DNA of 64,000 bases from JBEKTW01 sp963727845 (GTDB lineage Bacteria; Bacteroidota; Ignavibacteria; UBA10030; SZUA-254): contig CAVSHI010000001.1 in NCBI GenBank assembly GCA_963727845.1, positions 62,001 to 126,000 on the forward strand. Direction: 5' to 3'. This document shows, piece after piece, positions 27,468 to 36,118 of this stretch (within the stretch, counting starts at the first letter, position 1; each line of letters opens with the position of its first letter). A model generated the notes under the pieces. It was not told where the DNA came from. It did not search any database and was given only the letters and a program-made list of their open reading frames with translations. The position numbers and the translations under genes are program-made.

Positions 27468-28156
27468 GATTGTTCTCCTTTTCGCTGTTCAAGTTTCATT
27501 TCGCCGAGGCCCCGGTAACCGACGAATTCCGGGGCATATTCAAGTTTATCTTTCATGTGGCGTATCTCGATGTCTTGCGCTTTCTTGATGATGCGTGAAA
27601 GTGAGGCGTGTGCCTTAATTTTCTTCGGGAACATCGCGAGGCGCTTGGTTTTCCACATTTTCAAGGCGAGCGGGATGAGGTCGAGAAATTTCCAAACGCC
27701 GGTCTTTGTGTAGTACTTTCGGATGAGCGTCCCTTCATGCAGGCGGCCATAACTCATCAAATTATTGATGAAGAGGCTTGCCAGAGTCTGGACCTGGGGC
27801 GCCGTCGTTTCAAGATGTTTTTCCATTGCCGTCCGCTTGAGGGCATATATCGTATCGGTGATCTTGATTCCGGAAGGACATCTCGTTGTGCACGCATAGC
27901 AAGAGGCGCAAATCCAGATGGTGCGGCTTTTCATGATACGCTCCATTTCACCGGCACGGAAGAGCGCTATCAACTCGCGCGGTGAAATATCCATCGTGTA
28001 ACTCACCGGGCACGACCCGGTACACGTCCCGCACTGAATGCACCGTTTGATGCGTTCCCCGGCAGGGACCGCCTTGACCTCATCCAGAAAGATGGCGCGC
28101 AGCTCGGTTTCTGTTTTACTCATGACGCCGGGTAGATAGTTGCTTAGTTCTGCCAT
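27464..28156 (-). CDS. hdrC: heterodisulfide reductase subunit C-like ferredoxin
   Basis: A 230-residue protein with two [4Fe-4S] sites, RCIQCGTCTGSCPVS and CASCYACTTRCPSG, set in the helical frame of HdrC. It transfers electrons from the HdrA flavin centre to HdrB. The C-terminus is extended and rich in Lys/Arg compared with short archaeal HdrC, common in bacterial homologues. Its stop overlaps the hdrB start (ATGA), and the protease gene ends 14 bp upstream. Confidence 0.94.
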   Translation of the reverse strand: MAELSNYLPGVMSKTETELRAIFLDEVKAVPAGERIKRCIQCGTCTGSCPVSYTMDISPRELIALFRAGEMERIMKSRTIWICASCYACTTRCPSGIKITDTIYALKRTAMEKHLETTAPQVQTLASLFINNLMSYGRLHEGTLIRKYYTKTGVWKFLDLIPLALKMWKTKRLAMFPKKIKAHASLSRIIKKAQDIEIRHMKDKLEYAPEFVGYRGLGEMKLEQRKGEQS

Positions 28157-28170
28157 AGGAACTCCATTCG

Positions 28171-28836
28171 TTATAATTCAACAACTTCGAAATTCATGGT
28201 ACTCCGCGTTCGCTGTGAACCGCGCTGCGGAAACTCCAGGGTGTGGATAGGCCCGGACCCGGGACCGTCCGGTTGCATTGCCAGATCACGCCAAACGAGA
28301 TCGACCACCCGCGGCAACGCTTTCTCGACTTCAGATGTACATCCGACGGAAAAGGTCGTTATGTCGCTCACCTCTATTCCATACACCGTAATTGCCAGAG
28401 GGATATTCACGTTGAGAAGCCTGGCGAGACCGAGAACCTCCGGGAGGTTGATCTGGTGAGATGATGCAAGTTTGACCGGCTCTTCCTGCCGGCGTTGCAC
28501 AAAGCGATAGATCGTCCCGGGAGGATGCGTGCCGGTCAGGACGGCGTCGATGATGAAACATCTCTGATATCCAGTAATAGCGTCAAGTATCTGAAGCCCG
28601 CCGGAGGCCATTTCCTCAATGGTGATGTCCCCGGGGAACCCGGCCACGCCTTCGCTCGCGTTGCGGTCAAGTAGAGAGATTCTGTCATTCAATTGCCGGA
28701 CGGCGAAAATTCCCACACCGTCATCGCTAATGAATTCGTTTCCGAGGCCGATGATAATGAGTCTGCCCCCGGGAGGAGATGCCGGGCGGTCGCCGTTTCC
28801 GCCATTCGTTGTGGGATGTGACGTCCCGTTAATCAC
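28171..28836 (-). CDS. hydrogenase maturation protease
   Basis: A 221-residue member of the HybD/HycI peptidase family that removes the C-terminal extension of [NiFe] large subunits after nickel insertion. Visible: IIGLGNEFISDDGVGIFAV near the N-terminus with the conserved acidic ligand, a conserved GGLQILDAI, and CFIIDAVLTG with the second Asp. The N-terminal ~25 residues before the core are low-complexity and may reflect a late true start. The expected target is the large subunit at 14169-15629 with its 25-residue tail. It overlaps the MarR-type gene by 8 bp. Confidence 0.88.
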   Translation of the reverse strand: MINGTSHPTTNGGNGDRPASPPGGRLIIIGLGNEFISDDGVGIFAVRQLNDRISLLDRNASEGVAGFPGDITIEEMASGGLQILDAITGYQRCFIIDAVLTGTHPPGTIYRFVQRRQEEPVKLASSHQINLPEVLGLARLLNVNIPLAITVYGIEVSDITTFSVGCTSEVEKALPRVVDLVWRDLAMQPDGPGSGPIHTLEFPQRGSQRTRSTMNFEVVEL

Positions 28837-29260
28837 TTTCTACCTGTTTGGCTGACTGCGGAGTATTCCATAGCTGCCAGGCGAAACGGAGGGCTGAATC
28901 TCCGTAGAGGGATAATGCGTTGCCGATTTCGGTGTAAAGGGAGAGGATCTTCTCAGCCACCGCTTTGCCCTCATCCGTGAGAGATATTTGTTCTTTGCGG
29001 TGGTCGGCGCTGTCGAGTGTGCGTGTGACGGAACCCTGCCGCTCCAACGACAGCAGGATCTTTGAGGTACGGGTGGAGCTCAGGCCAAGGAAATCACTGA
29101 GGTTCTTAACGCAGGAAGGTCGTTCGAGAAAAAGGACGCCGAGGCAGTGCATTTCGTCGACCGTCAACTCGGTTCTGTCGGACAGATGCTTGTCGATTTC
29201 GCGACACCGCAGCGTCTGTCTGAGTAAGTCGACCCCAGTTTTCCAATAACTCAATTCCAT
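28829..29260 (-). CDS. MarR-family transcriptional regulator, first gene of the operon
   Basis: A 143-residue winged-helix protein. The MarR layout is visible: helix with LTVDEMHCLGVL, recognition region LSDFLGLSSTRTSKILLSLERQGSVTR and the wing DSADHRKEQISLTDEGKAV. It is the first gene downstream of the putative sigma-54 promoter and overlaps the protease gene by 8 bp, so it is likely an autoregulator or redox-responsive co-regulator of the hydrogenase operon. Ligand unknown. Confidence 0.9.
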   Translation of the reverse strand: MELSYWKTGVDLLRQTLRCREIDKHLSDRTELTVDEMHCLGVLFLERPSCVKNLSDFLGLSSTRTSKILLSLERQGSVTRTLDSADHRKEQISLTDEGKAVAEKILSLYTEIGNALSLYGDSALRFAWQLWNTPQSAKQVESD

Positions 29261-29295
29261 AATAACCAGTTGACAGATTGACCCGCCATTTCATA

Positions 29296-29311
29296 TGCAA
29301 ATATTGTGCAA
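29296..29311 (-). promoter_or_regulatory. putative sigma-54 (-24/-12) promoter of the hydrogenase operon
   Basis: On the minus strand the sequence TTGCACAATATTTGCA matches the sigma-54 pattern TGGCACG-N4-TTGC with spacing intact; it differs at position 2 (T for G) and in the less conserved G after CAC. It lies about 36 bp before the MarR-type ATG. The adjacent divergent genes encode a histidine kinase and a sigma-54 activator, which supports the call. Confidence 0.6.
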
Positions 29312-29373
29312 AGGAAACTATTGCCATAGTGTTCACCAAAAGGCAATTTCTGAGAGGTGAAAGCCAAGAAAGT

Positions 29374-29388
29374 GCTGAATAAATCAGC
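29374..29388. promoter_or_regulatory. dyad GCTGA-N5-TCAGC, candidate activator site
   Basis: A 15-bp inverted repeat about 65-90 bp upstream of the sigma-54-like promoter, within the divergent region between the operon and the kinase gene. A second dyad, ATTGCC/GGCAAT, lies at 29320-29347. Position fits an upstream activating sequence for an NtrC-type regulator. Evidence is pattern only. Confidence 0.35.
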
Positions 29389-29687
29389 AATCTTGACAAT
29401 TTCAACACAATTTAGAGAATTGGAGAGATCGCGATTAATAATGTCCACCCTGGACGTCTCCTGCAAACTCCATTCGCGCTCGGCATTTCTCTTGGTCCGG
29501 ATGATCTTTGATTCGACGATGCAGACTCATCTGCGACCGTAGATGCTGCGAACTTTGTTGGAATGAAATGCCGGTGTGGAGCATTGACCGAGGAATGATG
29601 GAACGTGGGCGCCCGACGGGTGTTGGATTTTTTGTTTTCTTTTCTGCATCTTTACTGGAAGTCTTAATCTGAAATCGTCAAAGCGAA

Positions 29688-31676
29688 ATGAGAAGAATAT
29701 CCGCCAAGAGCATTCAGTCGCAGCTGATACTCTATTTTACGATTGCCATTCTGGTCCCGGCCATCATTACGAGTACCGTCGGGATGAAGTTAATTTATAA
29801 TCAGATCATCACGCGTGCAGAGACAAAAACCCTCTCCGACATTAATTCTGCAATGGAGATCTATCGAAACAAGATCATGCAGATCGAGAGCATTAGCCGG
29901 CTGACAGCTGCAAGAAGTTTGGTTATCGGCGCAGTTAGTCAGCGCGACCAGAAGTTCCTGCAAAAAGATTTGGCAAAGACTCTTCGTCGTGAAAAGCTCG
30001 ACATCCTGACCGTGGTTGACCAGAACGGCAACGTCATTTGCCGGGGCCGCAACCCCGGTTTGTCTGGTGACAATCTCATGGGAGACAAGTTCATTGCACA
30101 TGCAGTGCGGTCGAGGCAAATCGTGTCGGGAACCGATATCGTATCACGAGAACGGCTCCTTCAGGATTCACCCGACCTGGCTGCGCAGGCCCTGATGGAC
30201 GTAACACCAACACCGAAGGCAAAGCCCCGGGAGAGCCGGCAGGAAACCTCCGGGATGATGCTCAAGGCAGCTGTTCCGATTTTTGACGATGAGAACAACT
30301 TCCAGGGAGTTATGATGGGCGGCCTTCTTCTCAACCGGAACTTCGAGATTGTCGACAAGATCAAAGAGATTGTGCATGAGAAGGAAATCTACAAAGGACG
30401 TGAAATTGGAACGGCCACGATCTTCCAAAATGACCTGCGCATTTCAACGAATGTTAAGAATCAGGACGGATCGCGGGCGATCACGACGCTCGTGTCGGAG
30501 GAGGTTTTCGATGCCGTCCTCAATCGGGGTGAGAGGTTTGTGGGAGATGCGTTTGTCGTCAACGCGTGGTACATCGCCGCTTACGAACCGATACGCGACG
30601 TCGATAACGCCATTATCGGCATCCTGTACGTAGGAGTGCTGAAACAGCCCTTCGATGACGTCCTGAGGAACACGCTCATCACATTTCTGGGGATCGCCCT
30701 GGGCGGGATCATCCTCATCGTCTTGGTGTCCATCCAACTGGCGAAAAGAATATCACGCCCGCTGAAAAAACTAGAGGAGACGGCGAACAAAATTGCCGAC
30801 GGTGAATACCGGCACGATTTCACGGTGCACGCGCCGAGCGAGATCGAGCACCTTGCCTCATCCCTCAGCAAGATGGCAAAGGATCTGGAAGCGGAAAAAC
30901 GGGAGCTGGAAGAATGGGGGAATACGCTTGAGAAGAAAGTGGAGCAGCGCACCGAAGAGATCAGAAGGATCCACTCGCAGATGTTCCGGTCGGAGAAACT
31001 CGCATCACTCGGCAAACTCGCGGCGGGAGTTGCCCACGAAATCAACAACCCGTTGACCGGAATTCTGACCAACAGCAGTCTACTGCTGGAAGACCTTGCG
31101 GCGGACGATCCCCGCCGGGAAGATGTCGAAGTAATGGTCAATGAGACGATTCGCTGCCGCGAAATCGTGAAACGCCTCCTTGATTTCGCGAAACAATCAA
31201 AGCCGCAGAAGAAACTTACCGACATTAACTCCCTCATTGAGAACATCATCCTGCTGGTTCGGAACCAGGCATCCTTCCGGAATATCAGGATCGATAAAGA
31301 CCTGGCCGCCGACATCCCCGGAATTCAGGCCGACGCCGACCAGGTTCAGCAAGTCTTCATTAATATCGTTCTGAATGCCGCTGAAGCGATGACCAAAGGA
31401 GGGATGCTGACGATTACCTCCCGGATATCGCGAAGCAAGGATTTCATAGAAATCATTTTCAAAGACAGCGGACCGGGAATTCCTGAAGCGATGAGAGAAA
31501 AAATCTTCGACCCCTTCTTCACGACCAAGGAACACGGCACAGGCCTGGGTCTTTCCATTAGTTACGGCATTATCGAACAGCATGGCGGAACAATAAGCGT
31601 TGATAGCACCCCGGGCGAAGGCTCCGTGTTTACCATCGAGCTTCCCATCAAACCCACGGATTCGGAAGAAAGATAA
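29688..31676 (+). CDS. membrane sensor histidine kinase (Cache-HAMP-HisKA-HATPase)
   Basis: A 662-residue kinase. A transmembrane helix near residues 13-32 and another near 335-355 enclose an extracytoplasmic Cache-like sensor domain. HAMP follows (ISRPLKKLEETANKIADGEYRHDF region), then a coiled coil and the H-box GVAHEINNPLTG, N-box NIVLNAAEAM, G1 DSGPGIPE, F-box DPFFTTKEHGTGLGLSISYGI and a C-terminal G2. The regulator gene starts 2 bp after the stop, so the two form a cognate pair. Divergent orientation from the hydrogenase operon suggests it senses a signal relevant to it. Confidence 0.94.
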   Translation: MRRISAKSIQSQLILYFTIAILVPAIITSTVGMKLIYNQIITRAETKTLSDINSAMEIYRNKIMQIESISRLTAARSLVIGAVSQRDQKFLQKDLAKTLRREKLDILTVVDQNGNVICRGRNPGLSGDNLMGDKFIAHAVRSRQIVSGTDIVSRERLLQDSPDLAAQALMDVTPTPKAKPRESRQETSGMMLKAAVPIFDDENNFQGVMMGGLLLNRNFEIVDKIKEIVHEKEIYKGREIGTATIFQNDLRISTNVKNQDGSRAITTLVSEEVFDAVLNRGERFVGDAFVVNAWYIAAYEPIRDVDNAIIGILYVGVLKQPFDDVLRNTLITFLGIALGGIILIVLVSIQLAKRISRPLKKLEETANKIADGEYRHDFTVHAPSEIEHLASSLSKMAKDLEAEKRELEEWGNTLEKKVEQRTEEIRRIHSQMFRSEKLASLGKLAAGVAHEINNPLTGILTNSSLLLEDLAADDPRREDVEVMVNETIRCREIVKRLLDFAKQSKPQKKLTDINSLIENIILLVRNQASFRNIRIDKDLAADIPGIQADADQVQQVFINIVLNAAEAMTKGGMLTITSRISRSKDFIEIIFKDSGPGIPEAMREKIFDPFFTTKEHGTGLGLSISYGIIEQHGGTISVDSTPGEGSVFTIELPIKPTDSEER

Positions 31677-31678
31677 TC

Positions 31679-33079
31679 ATGACGGCGAATATCCTGATTG
31701 TTGACGACGAGCTGGTCATTTGCAAAAGTTGCGAGAAGATCTTTCGGAGGGTGGGTCATGAGGTGACCTACAGCACTTCCGGCAAGCATGCAATTGAGCT
31801 CCTGGGGGCGGAGACGTACGATGTTGTGTTTACCGATTTGAAAATGATGGATATCGGCGGCATGGAGGTTCTTCAAACGATAAAACAGAAGTATCCCCAG
31901 ACCGTTGTCGTCGTCATCACCGGTTACGCGACCATCGCTTCTGCCATCGAGACGATGCGGTCGGGCGCGTTCGACTATCTGCCGAAACCATTTACCCCCG
32001 CCGAGCTGTTGACGGTGCTGAACAGGGCGCTGGAACGACGGAAACTGATTCAGATTTCCATGGATGAGTATCAATACTCCAACGATACGGGTTTTGAAGG
32101 CCTGATAGGAAAAAGTCCCGCCATCCAGGACGTCTATCAGTTGATTCGCAAGGTCGCCCCGACCGATTCCACCGTGCTTATCATCGGAGAAAGTGGAACG
32201 GGGAAAGACCTGACGGCAAAAGCGATCCACAACCGGAGCAAAAGGGCCGCCGAGAAGTTTTTTGCCATTGACCTTACGACACTGCAGAGCACACTCCTGG
32301 AGAGCGAGCTCTTCGGCCACGTCAAGGGGGCGTTCACCGGTGCGACGGTCGACAAGCCCGGAGTCTTCGAGGTGGCCGACCAAGGGACGATTTTCCTCGA
32401 TGAGATCGGCAACCTGCCCCCCGAAACTCAGTCCCGGCTCCTGAGGGTTTTGCAGGAAAAGGAAATCCTGCCGGTCGGAGGAACGTCCGTGAAGAAGGTC
32501 GACGTGCGGCTGATCTTCGCGACGAACAAGGATCTCAAACAACTGGTGAACGCAGGCAAGTTCAGAGAGGATTTGTACTACCGGCTGAACGTGTTTCCCA
32601 TCCGGCTTCCCTCACTCCGTGAACGAAGAGAAGATATTCCCGACCTTGCGCTTCATTTCTTGAAGAAATACTCTTCCCTCATGAAAAGGGGGATTCCGAC
32701 GATCAAGACGGAAGCAATGGAATTGTTGATGAACTATCACTGGCCCGGAAACGTCCGGGAGCTCGAACATACCATCGAGCGATTGATCATCATTGTCGAG
32801 GGCGACGAGATCGACCCGGCGCATATTTCGGCGGCTCTGTTTCGCACGGAATCGAATATCCGTTCAATAATTCCGAAAACGAGCGATGAGCTCAAGAACC
32901 TGAAGAAACAAATCCGAGCCTCGGCAATTCATGAGATTGAAAAACTTTTCATCGAGGAAGCCCTCCTCCGGAACGATTGGAATATTTCCAAGGCAGCAAG
33001 GGAAGTTAATATGCAGAGGTCAAATTTTCAATCCCTCATGAGAAAGTACAATATCGAGAAACCGGCACCCCCTGCATAA
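31679..33079 (+). CDS. NtrC-family sigma-54-dependent response regulator
   Basis: A 466-residue activator. The N-terminal receiver has the acidic pocket VDDE, the phosphoacceptor Asp54 in FTDLKM and the conserved Lys in LPKPFTPAE. The AAA+ domain has Walker A GESGTGKD, the sigma-54-contacting GAFTGA loop and Walker B IFLDEIG. The C-terminal Fis-type helix-turn-helix (NISKAAREVNMQRSNFQSLM) binds DNA. It should open sigma-54 promoters; candidates exist in front of the hydrogenase operon (29296-29311) and the next gene (33274-33288). Confidence 0.96.
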   Translation: MTANILIVDDELVICKSCEKIFRRVGHEVTYSTSGKHAIELLGAETYDVVFTDLKMMDIGGMEVLQTIKQKYPQTVVVVITGYATIASAIETMRSGAFDYLPKPFTPAELLTVLNRALERRKLIQISMDEYQYSNDTGFEGLIGKSPAIQDVYQLIRKVAPTDSTVLIIGESGTGKDLTAKAIHNRSKRAAEKFFAIDLTTLQSTLLESELFGHVKGAFTGATVDKPGVFEVADQGTIFLDEIGNLPPETQSRLLRVLQEKEILPVGGTSVKKVDVRLIFATNKDLKQLVNAGKFREDLYYRLNVFPIRLPSLRERREDIPDLALHFLKKYSSLMKRGIPTIKTEAMELLMNYHWPGNVRELEHTIERLIIIVEGDEIDPAHISAALFRTESNIRSIIPKTSDELKNLKKQIRASAIHEIEKLFIEEALLRNDWNISKAAREVNMQRSNFQSLMRKYNIEKPAPPA

Positions 33080-33273
33080 GCGTTTGTGCACCCGTATATC
33101 ATTCTTATTCACCCCTCTCCCACCAATCTCTCCATTTTCATCGATTTTCTTCCGTTTTTCGATTCTTGCCAATAAGGCAATGGAATCGCAGGCAGAAACC
33201 ATGAGACATATATCATCTCTATCCCTTTGATACTTATGTGCTTGCGAATATCGGACATAACAGTCTTTTCGAC

Positions 33274-33288
33274 TGGCATGTTCATTGT
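33274..33288 (+). promoter_or_regulatory. putative sigma-54 promoter of the double-receiver gene
   Basis: TGGCATGTTCATTGT fits the -24/-12 consensus with the correct spacing and two substitutions (C to T at position 6, C to T at position 15). It is 58 bp upstream of the ATG at 33346, directly downstream of a sigma-54 activator gene. Confidence 0.5.
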
Positions 33289-33345
33289 GGCATTACAGGT
33301 AGAAGTGATTCAGAAGTCTCAACAATCGAATGAAAGGAATTAAAA

Positions 33346-34518
33346 ATGCTTACAAGTAAAATACTGGTCGTGGACGACGAAGAGAATGTGTGTCAGAGTG
33401 TCAAGAAGATACTCTCCCGAAAAGGATATGCTGTCGAAGACGCGCATGACGTTGAAAAGGCCGTAAAGAAGATCAACGAAACTGCATTCGACCTGGTGAT
33501 TACCGACCTCATGATGCCGAATACGAACGGAATAGAATTGTTGCGCATCATCAGGGAAAACTACCCGGAACTTGAAGTCATCATGATCACAGGATATGCA
33601 TCCATAGAATCTGCGGTGCAGGCGACAAAGCTCGGGGCGGCAGGATACCTACCGAAGCCATTTACTCCTGCGGAACTCACGGAGCTGACCGAGAAAGCCC
33701 TGGCAAACAGGAGTGTCCGGACAGAGAACAGGAAGAAGAGCGTCCCGGCGCGGGTAGCATCCGGTAGGAAGCCGGACGACATCATCGATGTCGATATGCC
33801 GTTCAGTGCGAAAGAAGTTGCCGAGCACACCGGAAAAGGGTACGTTGAATCCCTCACGCATTCCGACATCCCGATCGCGAAGAAGGCTCCCGACAAAGCG
33901 TATTGCAACACGGGCAAGCGCGAATGCCGCCGGCTGGTTCTGGAAGGGAGAGAATGCGTCGGTGAATGTCCGATTGAAAAGAAAGAAAAAGCACGGGCGA
34001 AATCGGTGAAGCGCGTAAGCGGTCCGACGGTGGAAATTATCGACGCGGACCTGCCGTTCAATCTGTCCGAGGTGGAGCGCGTAACCGGTGCGGATTATAT
34101 CAACTGCCTCGACCGTGATATGCCGCGAGCGGCTCTCTGGGGCAGAGATGCAACCGCAAAACATTCCGTTCTTGTCATCGATGACGAACCGATCGTGTGC
34201 CACAGCGTCCGGCGCATACTGTCGAAGAAGAGCTGTTCGGTTGAGGAAGTGTTTGATGTCGATGCCGCACTGCAGAAGATGAAGCTCGGCAAATACGACC
34301 TTGTCATTCTGGATCTGAAGATGCCCAAGCGCTCCGGCATGGAAGTTCTCCGGGCGATCAGAACGGAATGGCCCGAAGTTCCGGTAGTGATGGTGACGGG
34401 ATACGGATCCATCGATACGGCCATCGAAGCAACGAAGCTCGGCGCCATGAATTTTCTGCCAAAGCCGTTCACTCCGGCTGAGCTGACAAAGGTGGCGGAG
34501 GAAGCTCTCGTTAGCTGA
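33346..34518 (+). CDS. double-receiver response regulator with duplicated, cysteine-containing linker
   Basis: A 390-residue protein of REC-linker-REC form without a DNA-binding or enzymatic output. REC1 spans ~1-122 (phosphoacceptor Asp54, ITDLMMP) and REC2 ~273-390 (Asp323, ILDLKMP); both end with LPKPFTPAELT and match the receiver of the upstream sigma-54 regulator. The linker contains two ~31-residue copies (about 146-177 and 230-260) starting IIDVDMPF and IIDADLPF, with CX6CX9CX3C (Cys187, 194, 204, 208) between. That could bind a metal cluster or react with redox signals. It may act as a phosphate sink or scaffold of the nearby kinase. A terminator follows. Confidence 0.88.
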   Translation: MLTSKILVVDDEENVCQSVKKILSRKGYAVEDAHDVEKAVKKINETAFDLVITDLMMPNTNGIELLRIIRENYPELEVIMITGYASIESAVQATKLGAAGYLPKPFTPAELTELTEKALANRSVRTENRKKSVPARVASGRKPDDIIDVDMPFSAKEVAEHTGKGYVESLTHSDIPIAKKAPDKAYCNTGKRECRRLVLEGRECVGECPIEKKEKARAKSVKRVSGPTVEIIDADLPFNLSEVERVTGADYINCLDRDMPRAALWGRDATAKHSVLVIDDEPIVCHSVRRILSKKSCSVEEVFDVDAALQKMKLGKYDLVILDLKMPKRSGMEVLRAIRTEWPEVPVVMVTGYGSIDTAIEATKLGAMNFLPKPFTPAELTKVAEEALVS

Positions 34519-34557
34519 GGCTGTTGTTCGAGAGATTTCACAACGTTTCAAGGTGTC

Positions 34558-34590
34558 AAGCCCCATCGCGGTAACAACGGGATGGGGCTT
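34558..34590 (+). terminator. rho-independent terminator after the double-receiver gene
   Basis: A perfect 10-bp stem (AAGCCCCATC/GATGGGGCTT) with a 13-base loop followed by TTGTC, 40 bp after the stop codon at 34518. Confidence 0.85.
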
Positions 34591-34855
34591 TTGTCATGTC
34601 TTTCCCGCACGAGAACGATTGGGTTTTCGGTTTGGTGATATATGATTCCCATTCACACGTGTTATGGCAGACCATAACCTCCCCTTTTATCCCGTCCTTA
34701 CTAAGGAGGGGACACAGGGGTGGTAGAATGGAGTAGGTTCCAACTGAGATACTGGTCGATTTGACATTCTGTGCATGAATGAGTACCTTTTCAATCGAGT
34801 GTGTCTTTTCAAGACATAGAGAATTTAATCCCAACCGCAGTTTCGAAGAAATGCC

Positions 34856-35251
34856 ATGGGTCTAAAACAACTTCTGTTTATTATTCTCGCGATCGTCCTG
34901 ATCGGACTTGCTATTACTCTAGGGATACAGCATTTCAATTATCAGCAAGCGCTCTCCAACAAAGATGGGATAGGTGCGAGCCTTGCCAACATTGCCGTCA
35001 ATGCCTACGAGTTTAAATCTCGCCCGGTCTCTATGAACGGAGGAGGCAACGTGTACGACAATTCGATGGGAGGCAAAAGCTATAGTATACCGAACGAGAT
35101 GGCGGCCGATGGTTACGGGAAATACAGTCTGGTATCAGTAAGTCCGTCCTCGTGCACGATCAAGGGAATTTCAGTTATGGAAACAGCGTGGGCGGCGACG
35201 TGCACGGTCGATGAGAACGGCAAGACGTCATTTTCCTTTTCCGGGTGGTAG
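34856..35251 (+). CDS. hypothetical single-span membrane-anchored protein
   Basis: A 131-residue protein with one N-terminal hydrophobic helix (about 5-24, LLFIILAIVLIGLAITLGI) and a small polar exposed domain with two cysteines (SSCTIKG, AATCTVDENG) that could form a disulfide. The arrangement recalls pilin-like or minor-pseudopilin proteins, but there is no prepilin peptidase motif ending in Gly-Phe-Thr-Leu. No family recognised. The gene stands alone, with a strong hairpin terminator about 190 bp downstream. Confidence 0.6.
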   Translation: MGLKQLLFIILAIVLIGLAITLGIQHFNYQQALSNKDGIGASLANIAVNAYEFKSRPVSMNGGGNVYDNSMGGKSYSIPNEMAADGYGKYSLVSVSPSSCTIKGISVMETAWAATCTVDENGKTSFSFSGW

Positions 35252-35444
35252 GATCTAAGAGATCCGGAGAATGGGAGACCCGGGGAGGGAGTGTCTTCCA
35301 AAAAGAACTTGGATGCTGTCCAAGAGTTTCAGCGTCATGCTCGGTTCAGATCCTGACCAAGAGTGAGCGCCTTTGGCGCCATCCTGCTCCGCGGGACATG
35401 TCAGGGTGACGGGTTGTCTTACTTCTTGGACCACCTTAAAAAAC

Positions 35445-35473
35445 AAATCCCAAACTCGGTGAGTTTGGGATTT
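35445..35473. terminator. perfect hairpin AAATCCCAAACTC / GAGTTTGGGATTT, terminator
   Basis: A 13-bp perfect stem with a GGT loop followed by CTTCTTATTG. Symmetric A/T flanks would let it work in both directions. It lies 190 bp after the gene at 34856. Confidence 0.8.
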
Positions 35474-35781
35474 CTTCTTATTGTTACGGATAAGAAGTCG
35501 GGGGCTTGAAGCAAGCCTCTGAAAGAATATAGTGCGCACCGGATCGAATGTCAAGTCTGCCCGGGAGGAGATTCTGTGATTTATATCAACGCAGGTACCC
35601 TGAACGAGGTGGCAGAAGGTTCACAGCCAGTTATCTACGCGATAAAGAGTTTTATGTCCGAATTACCGCCTTTCACCCACGCCAATCCCTCCATGAACAC
35701 TGTTTCTGATGTGAGAGCAAGAACTTCCATTTGAACCACGCAGGAGATATCATCAGCTCGCTCATCGCGTTTCCCAATCAC

Positions 35782-35810
35782 TTGACTTTCCGCATTCGTT
35801 CCCGTAAATT
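35782..35810 (+). promoter_or_regulatory. promoter TTGACT-N17-TAAATT upstream of T9SS repeat protein
   Basis: Both boxes and the 17-bp spacing are repeated exactly at 39376-39404, and ~130 bp of downstream sequence is also conserved between the two places. Conservation in two non-coding leaders supports a real promoter. Confidence 0.6.
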
Positions 35811-36118
35811 ATTCGAGCAATCATAACGGTCGGAATTGTGGACCGGTAGGAAATTCCCAAAGTTCACTGATCCAGACCTGAGAACGTTTCCTACTGATTG
35901 TCTCATTTCTCAAACGCTCCCATCTCTTCTTCAGCGAACAGCTTCGCTCCCGGCCAACCCGCGGTGTAACCTTCCCAAGGTTCGGGTGGAAATGACACAG
36001 AGGTAACCTTCGGAAGGTTCCTTGCGACGAACCGGCTGGAAGTAGGTGTTCGAAAACGATCTTGGAAAGTTCCGCAACTCTAACTCACAAAATCACTCAC
36101 TTTCCTCATGGAGGATGT

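Larger units (their letters stand above)
35252..36118. other. 867-bp leader region with repeats, conserved promoter block and hairpins
   Basis: No gene. From left: a G+C-rich dispersed repeat (about 35320-35415) related to 7395-7480 and 39030-39075; the terminator at 35445-35473; a ~160-bp block (about 35780-35940) homologous to 39374-39536 that begins with a TTGACT-N17-TAAATT promoter; two hairpins with cores AACCTT/AAGGTT at 35968-35982 and 36005-36019; then a GGAGG site before the T9SS-protein start at 36119. The expected transcript leader is about 300 bases long. Confidence 0.65.
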
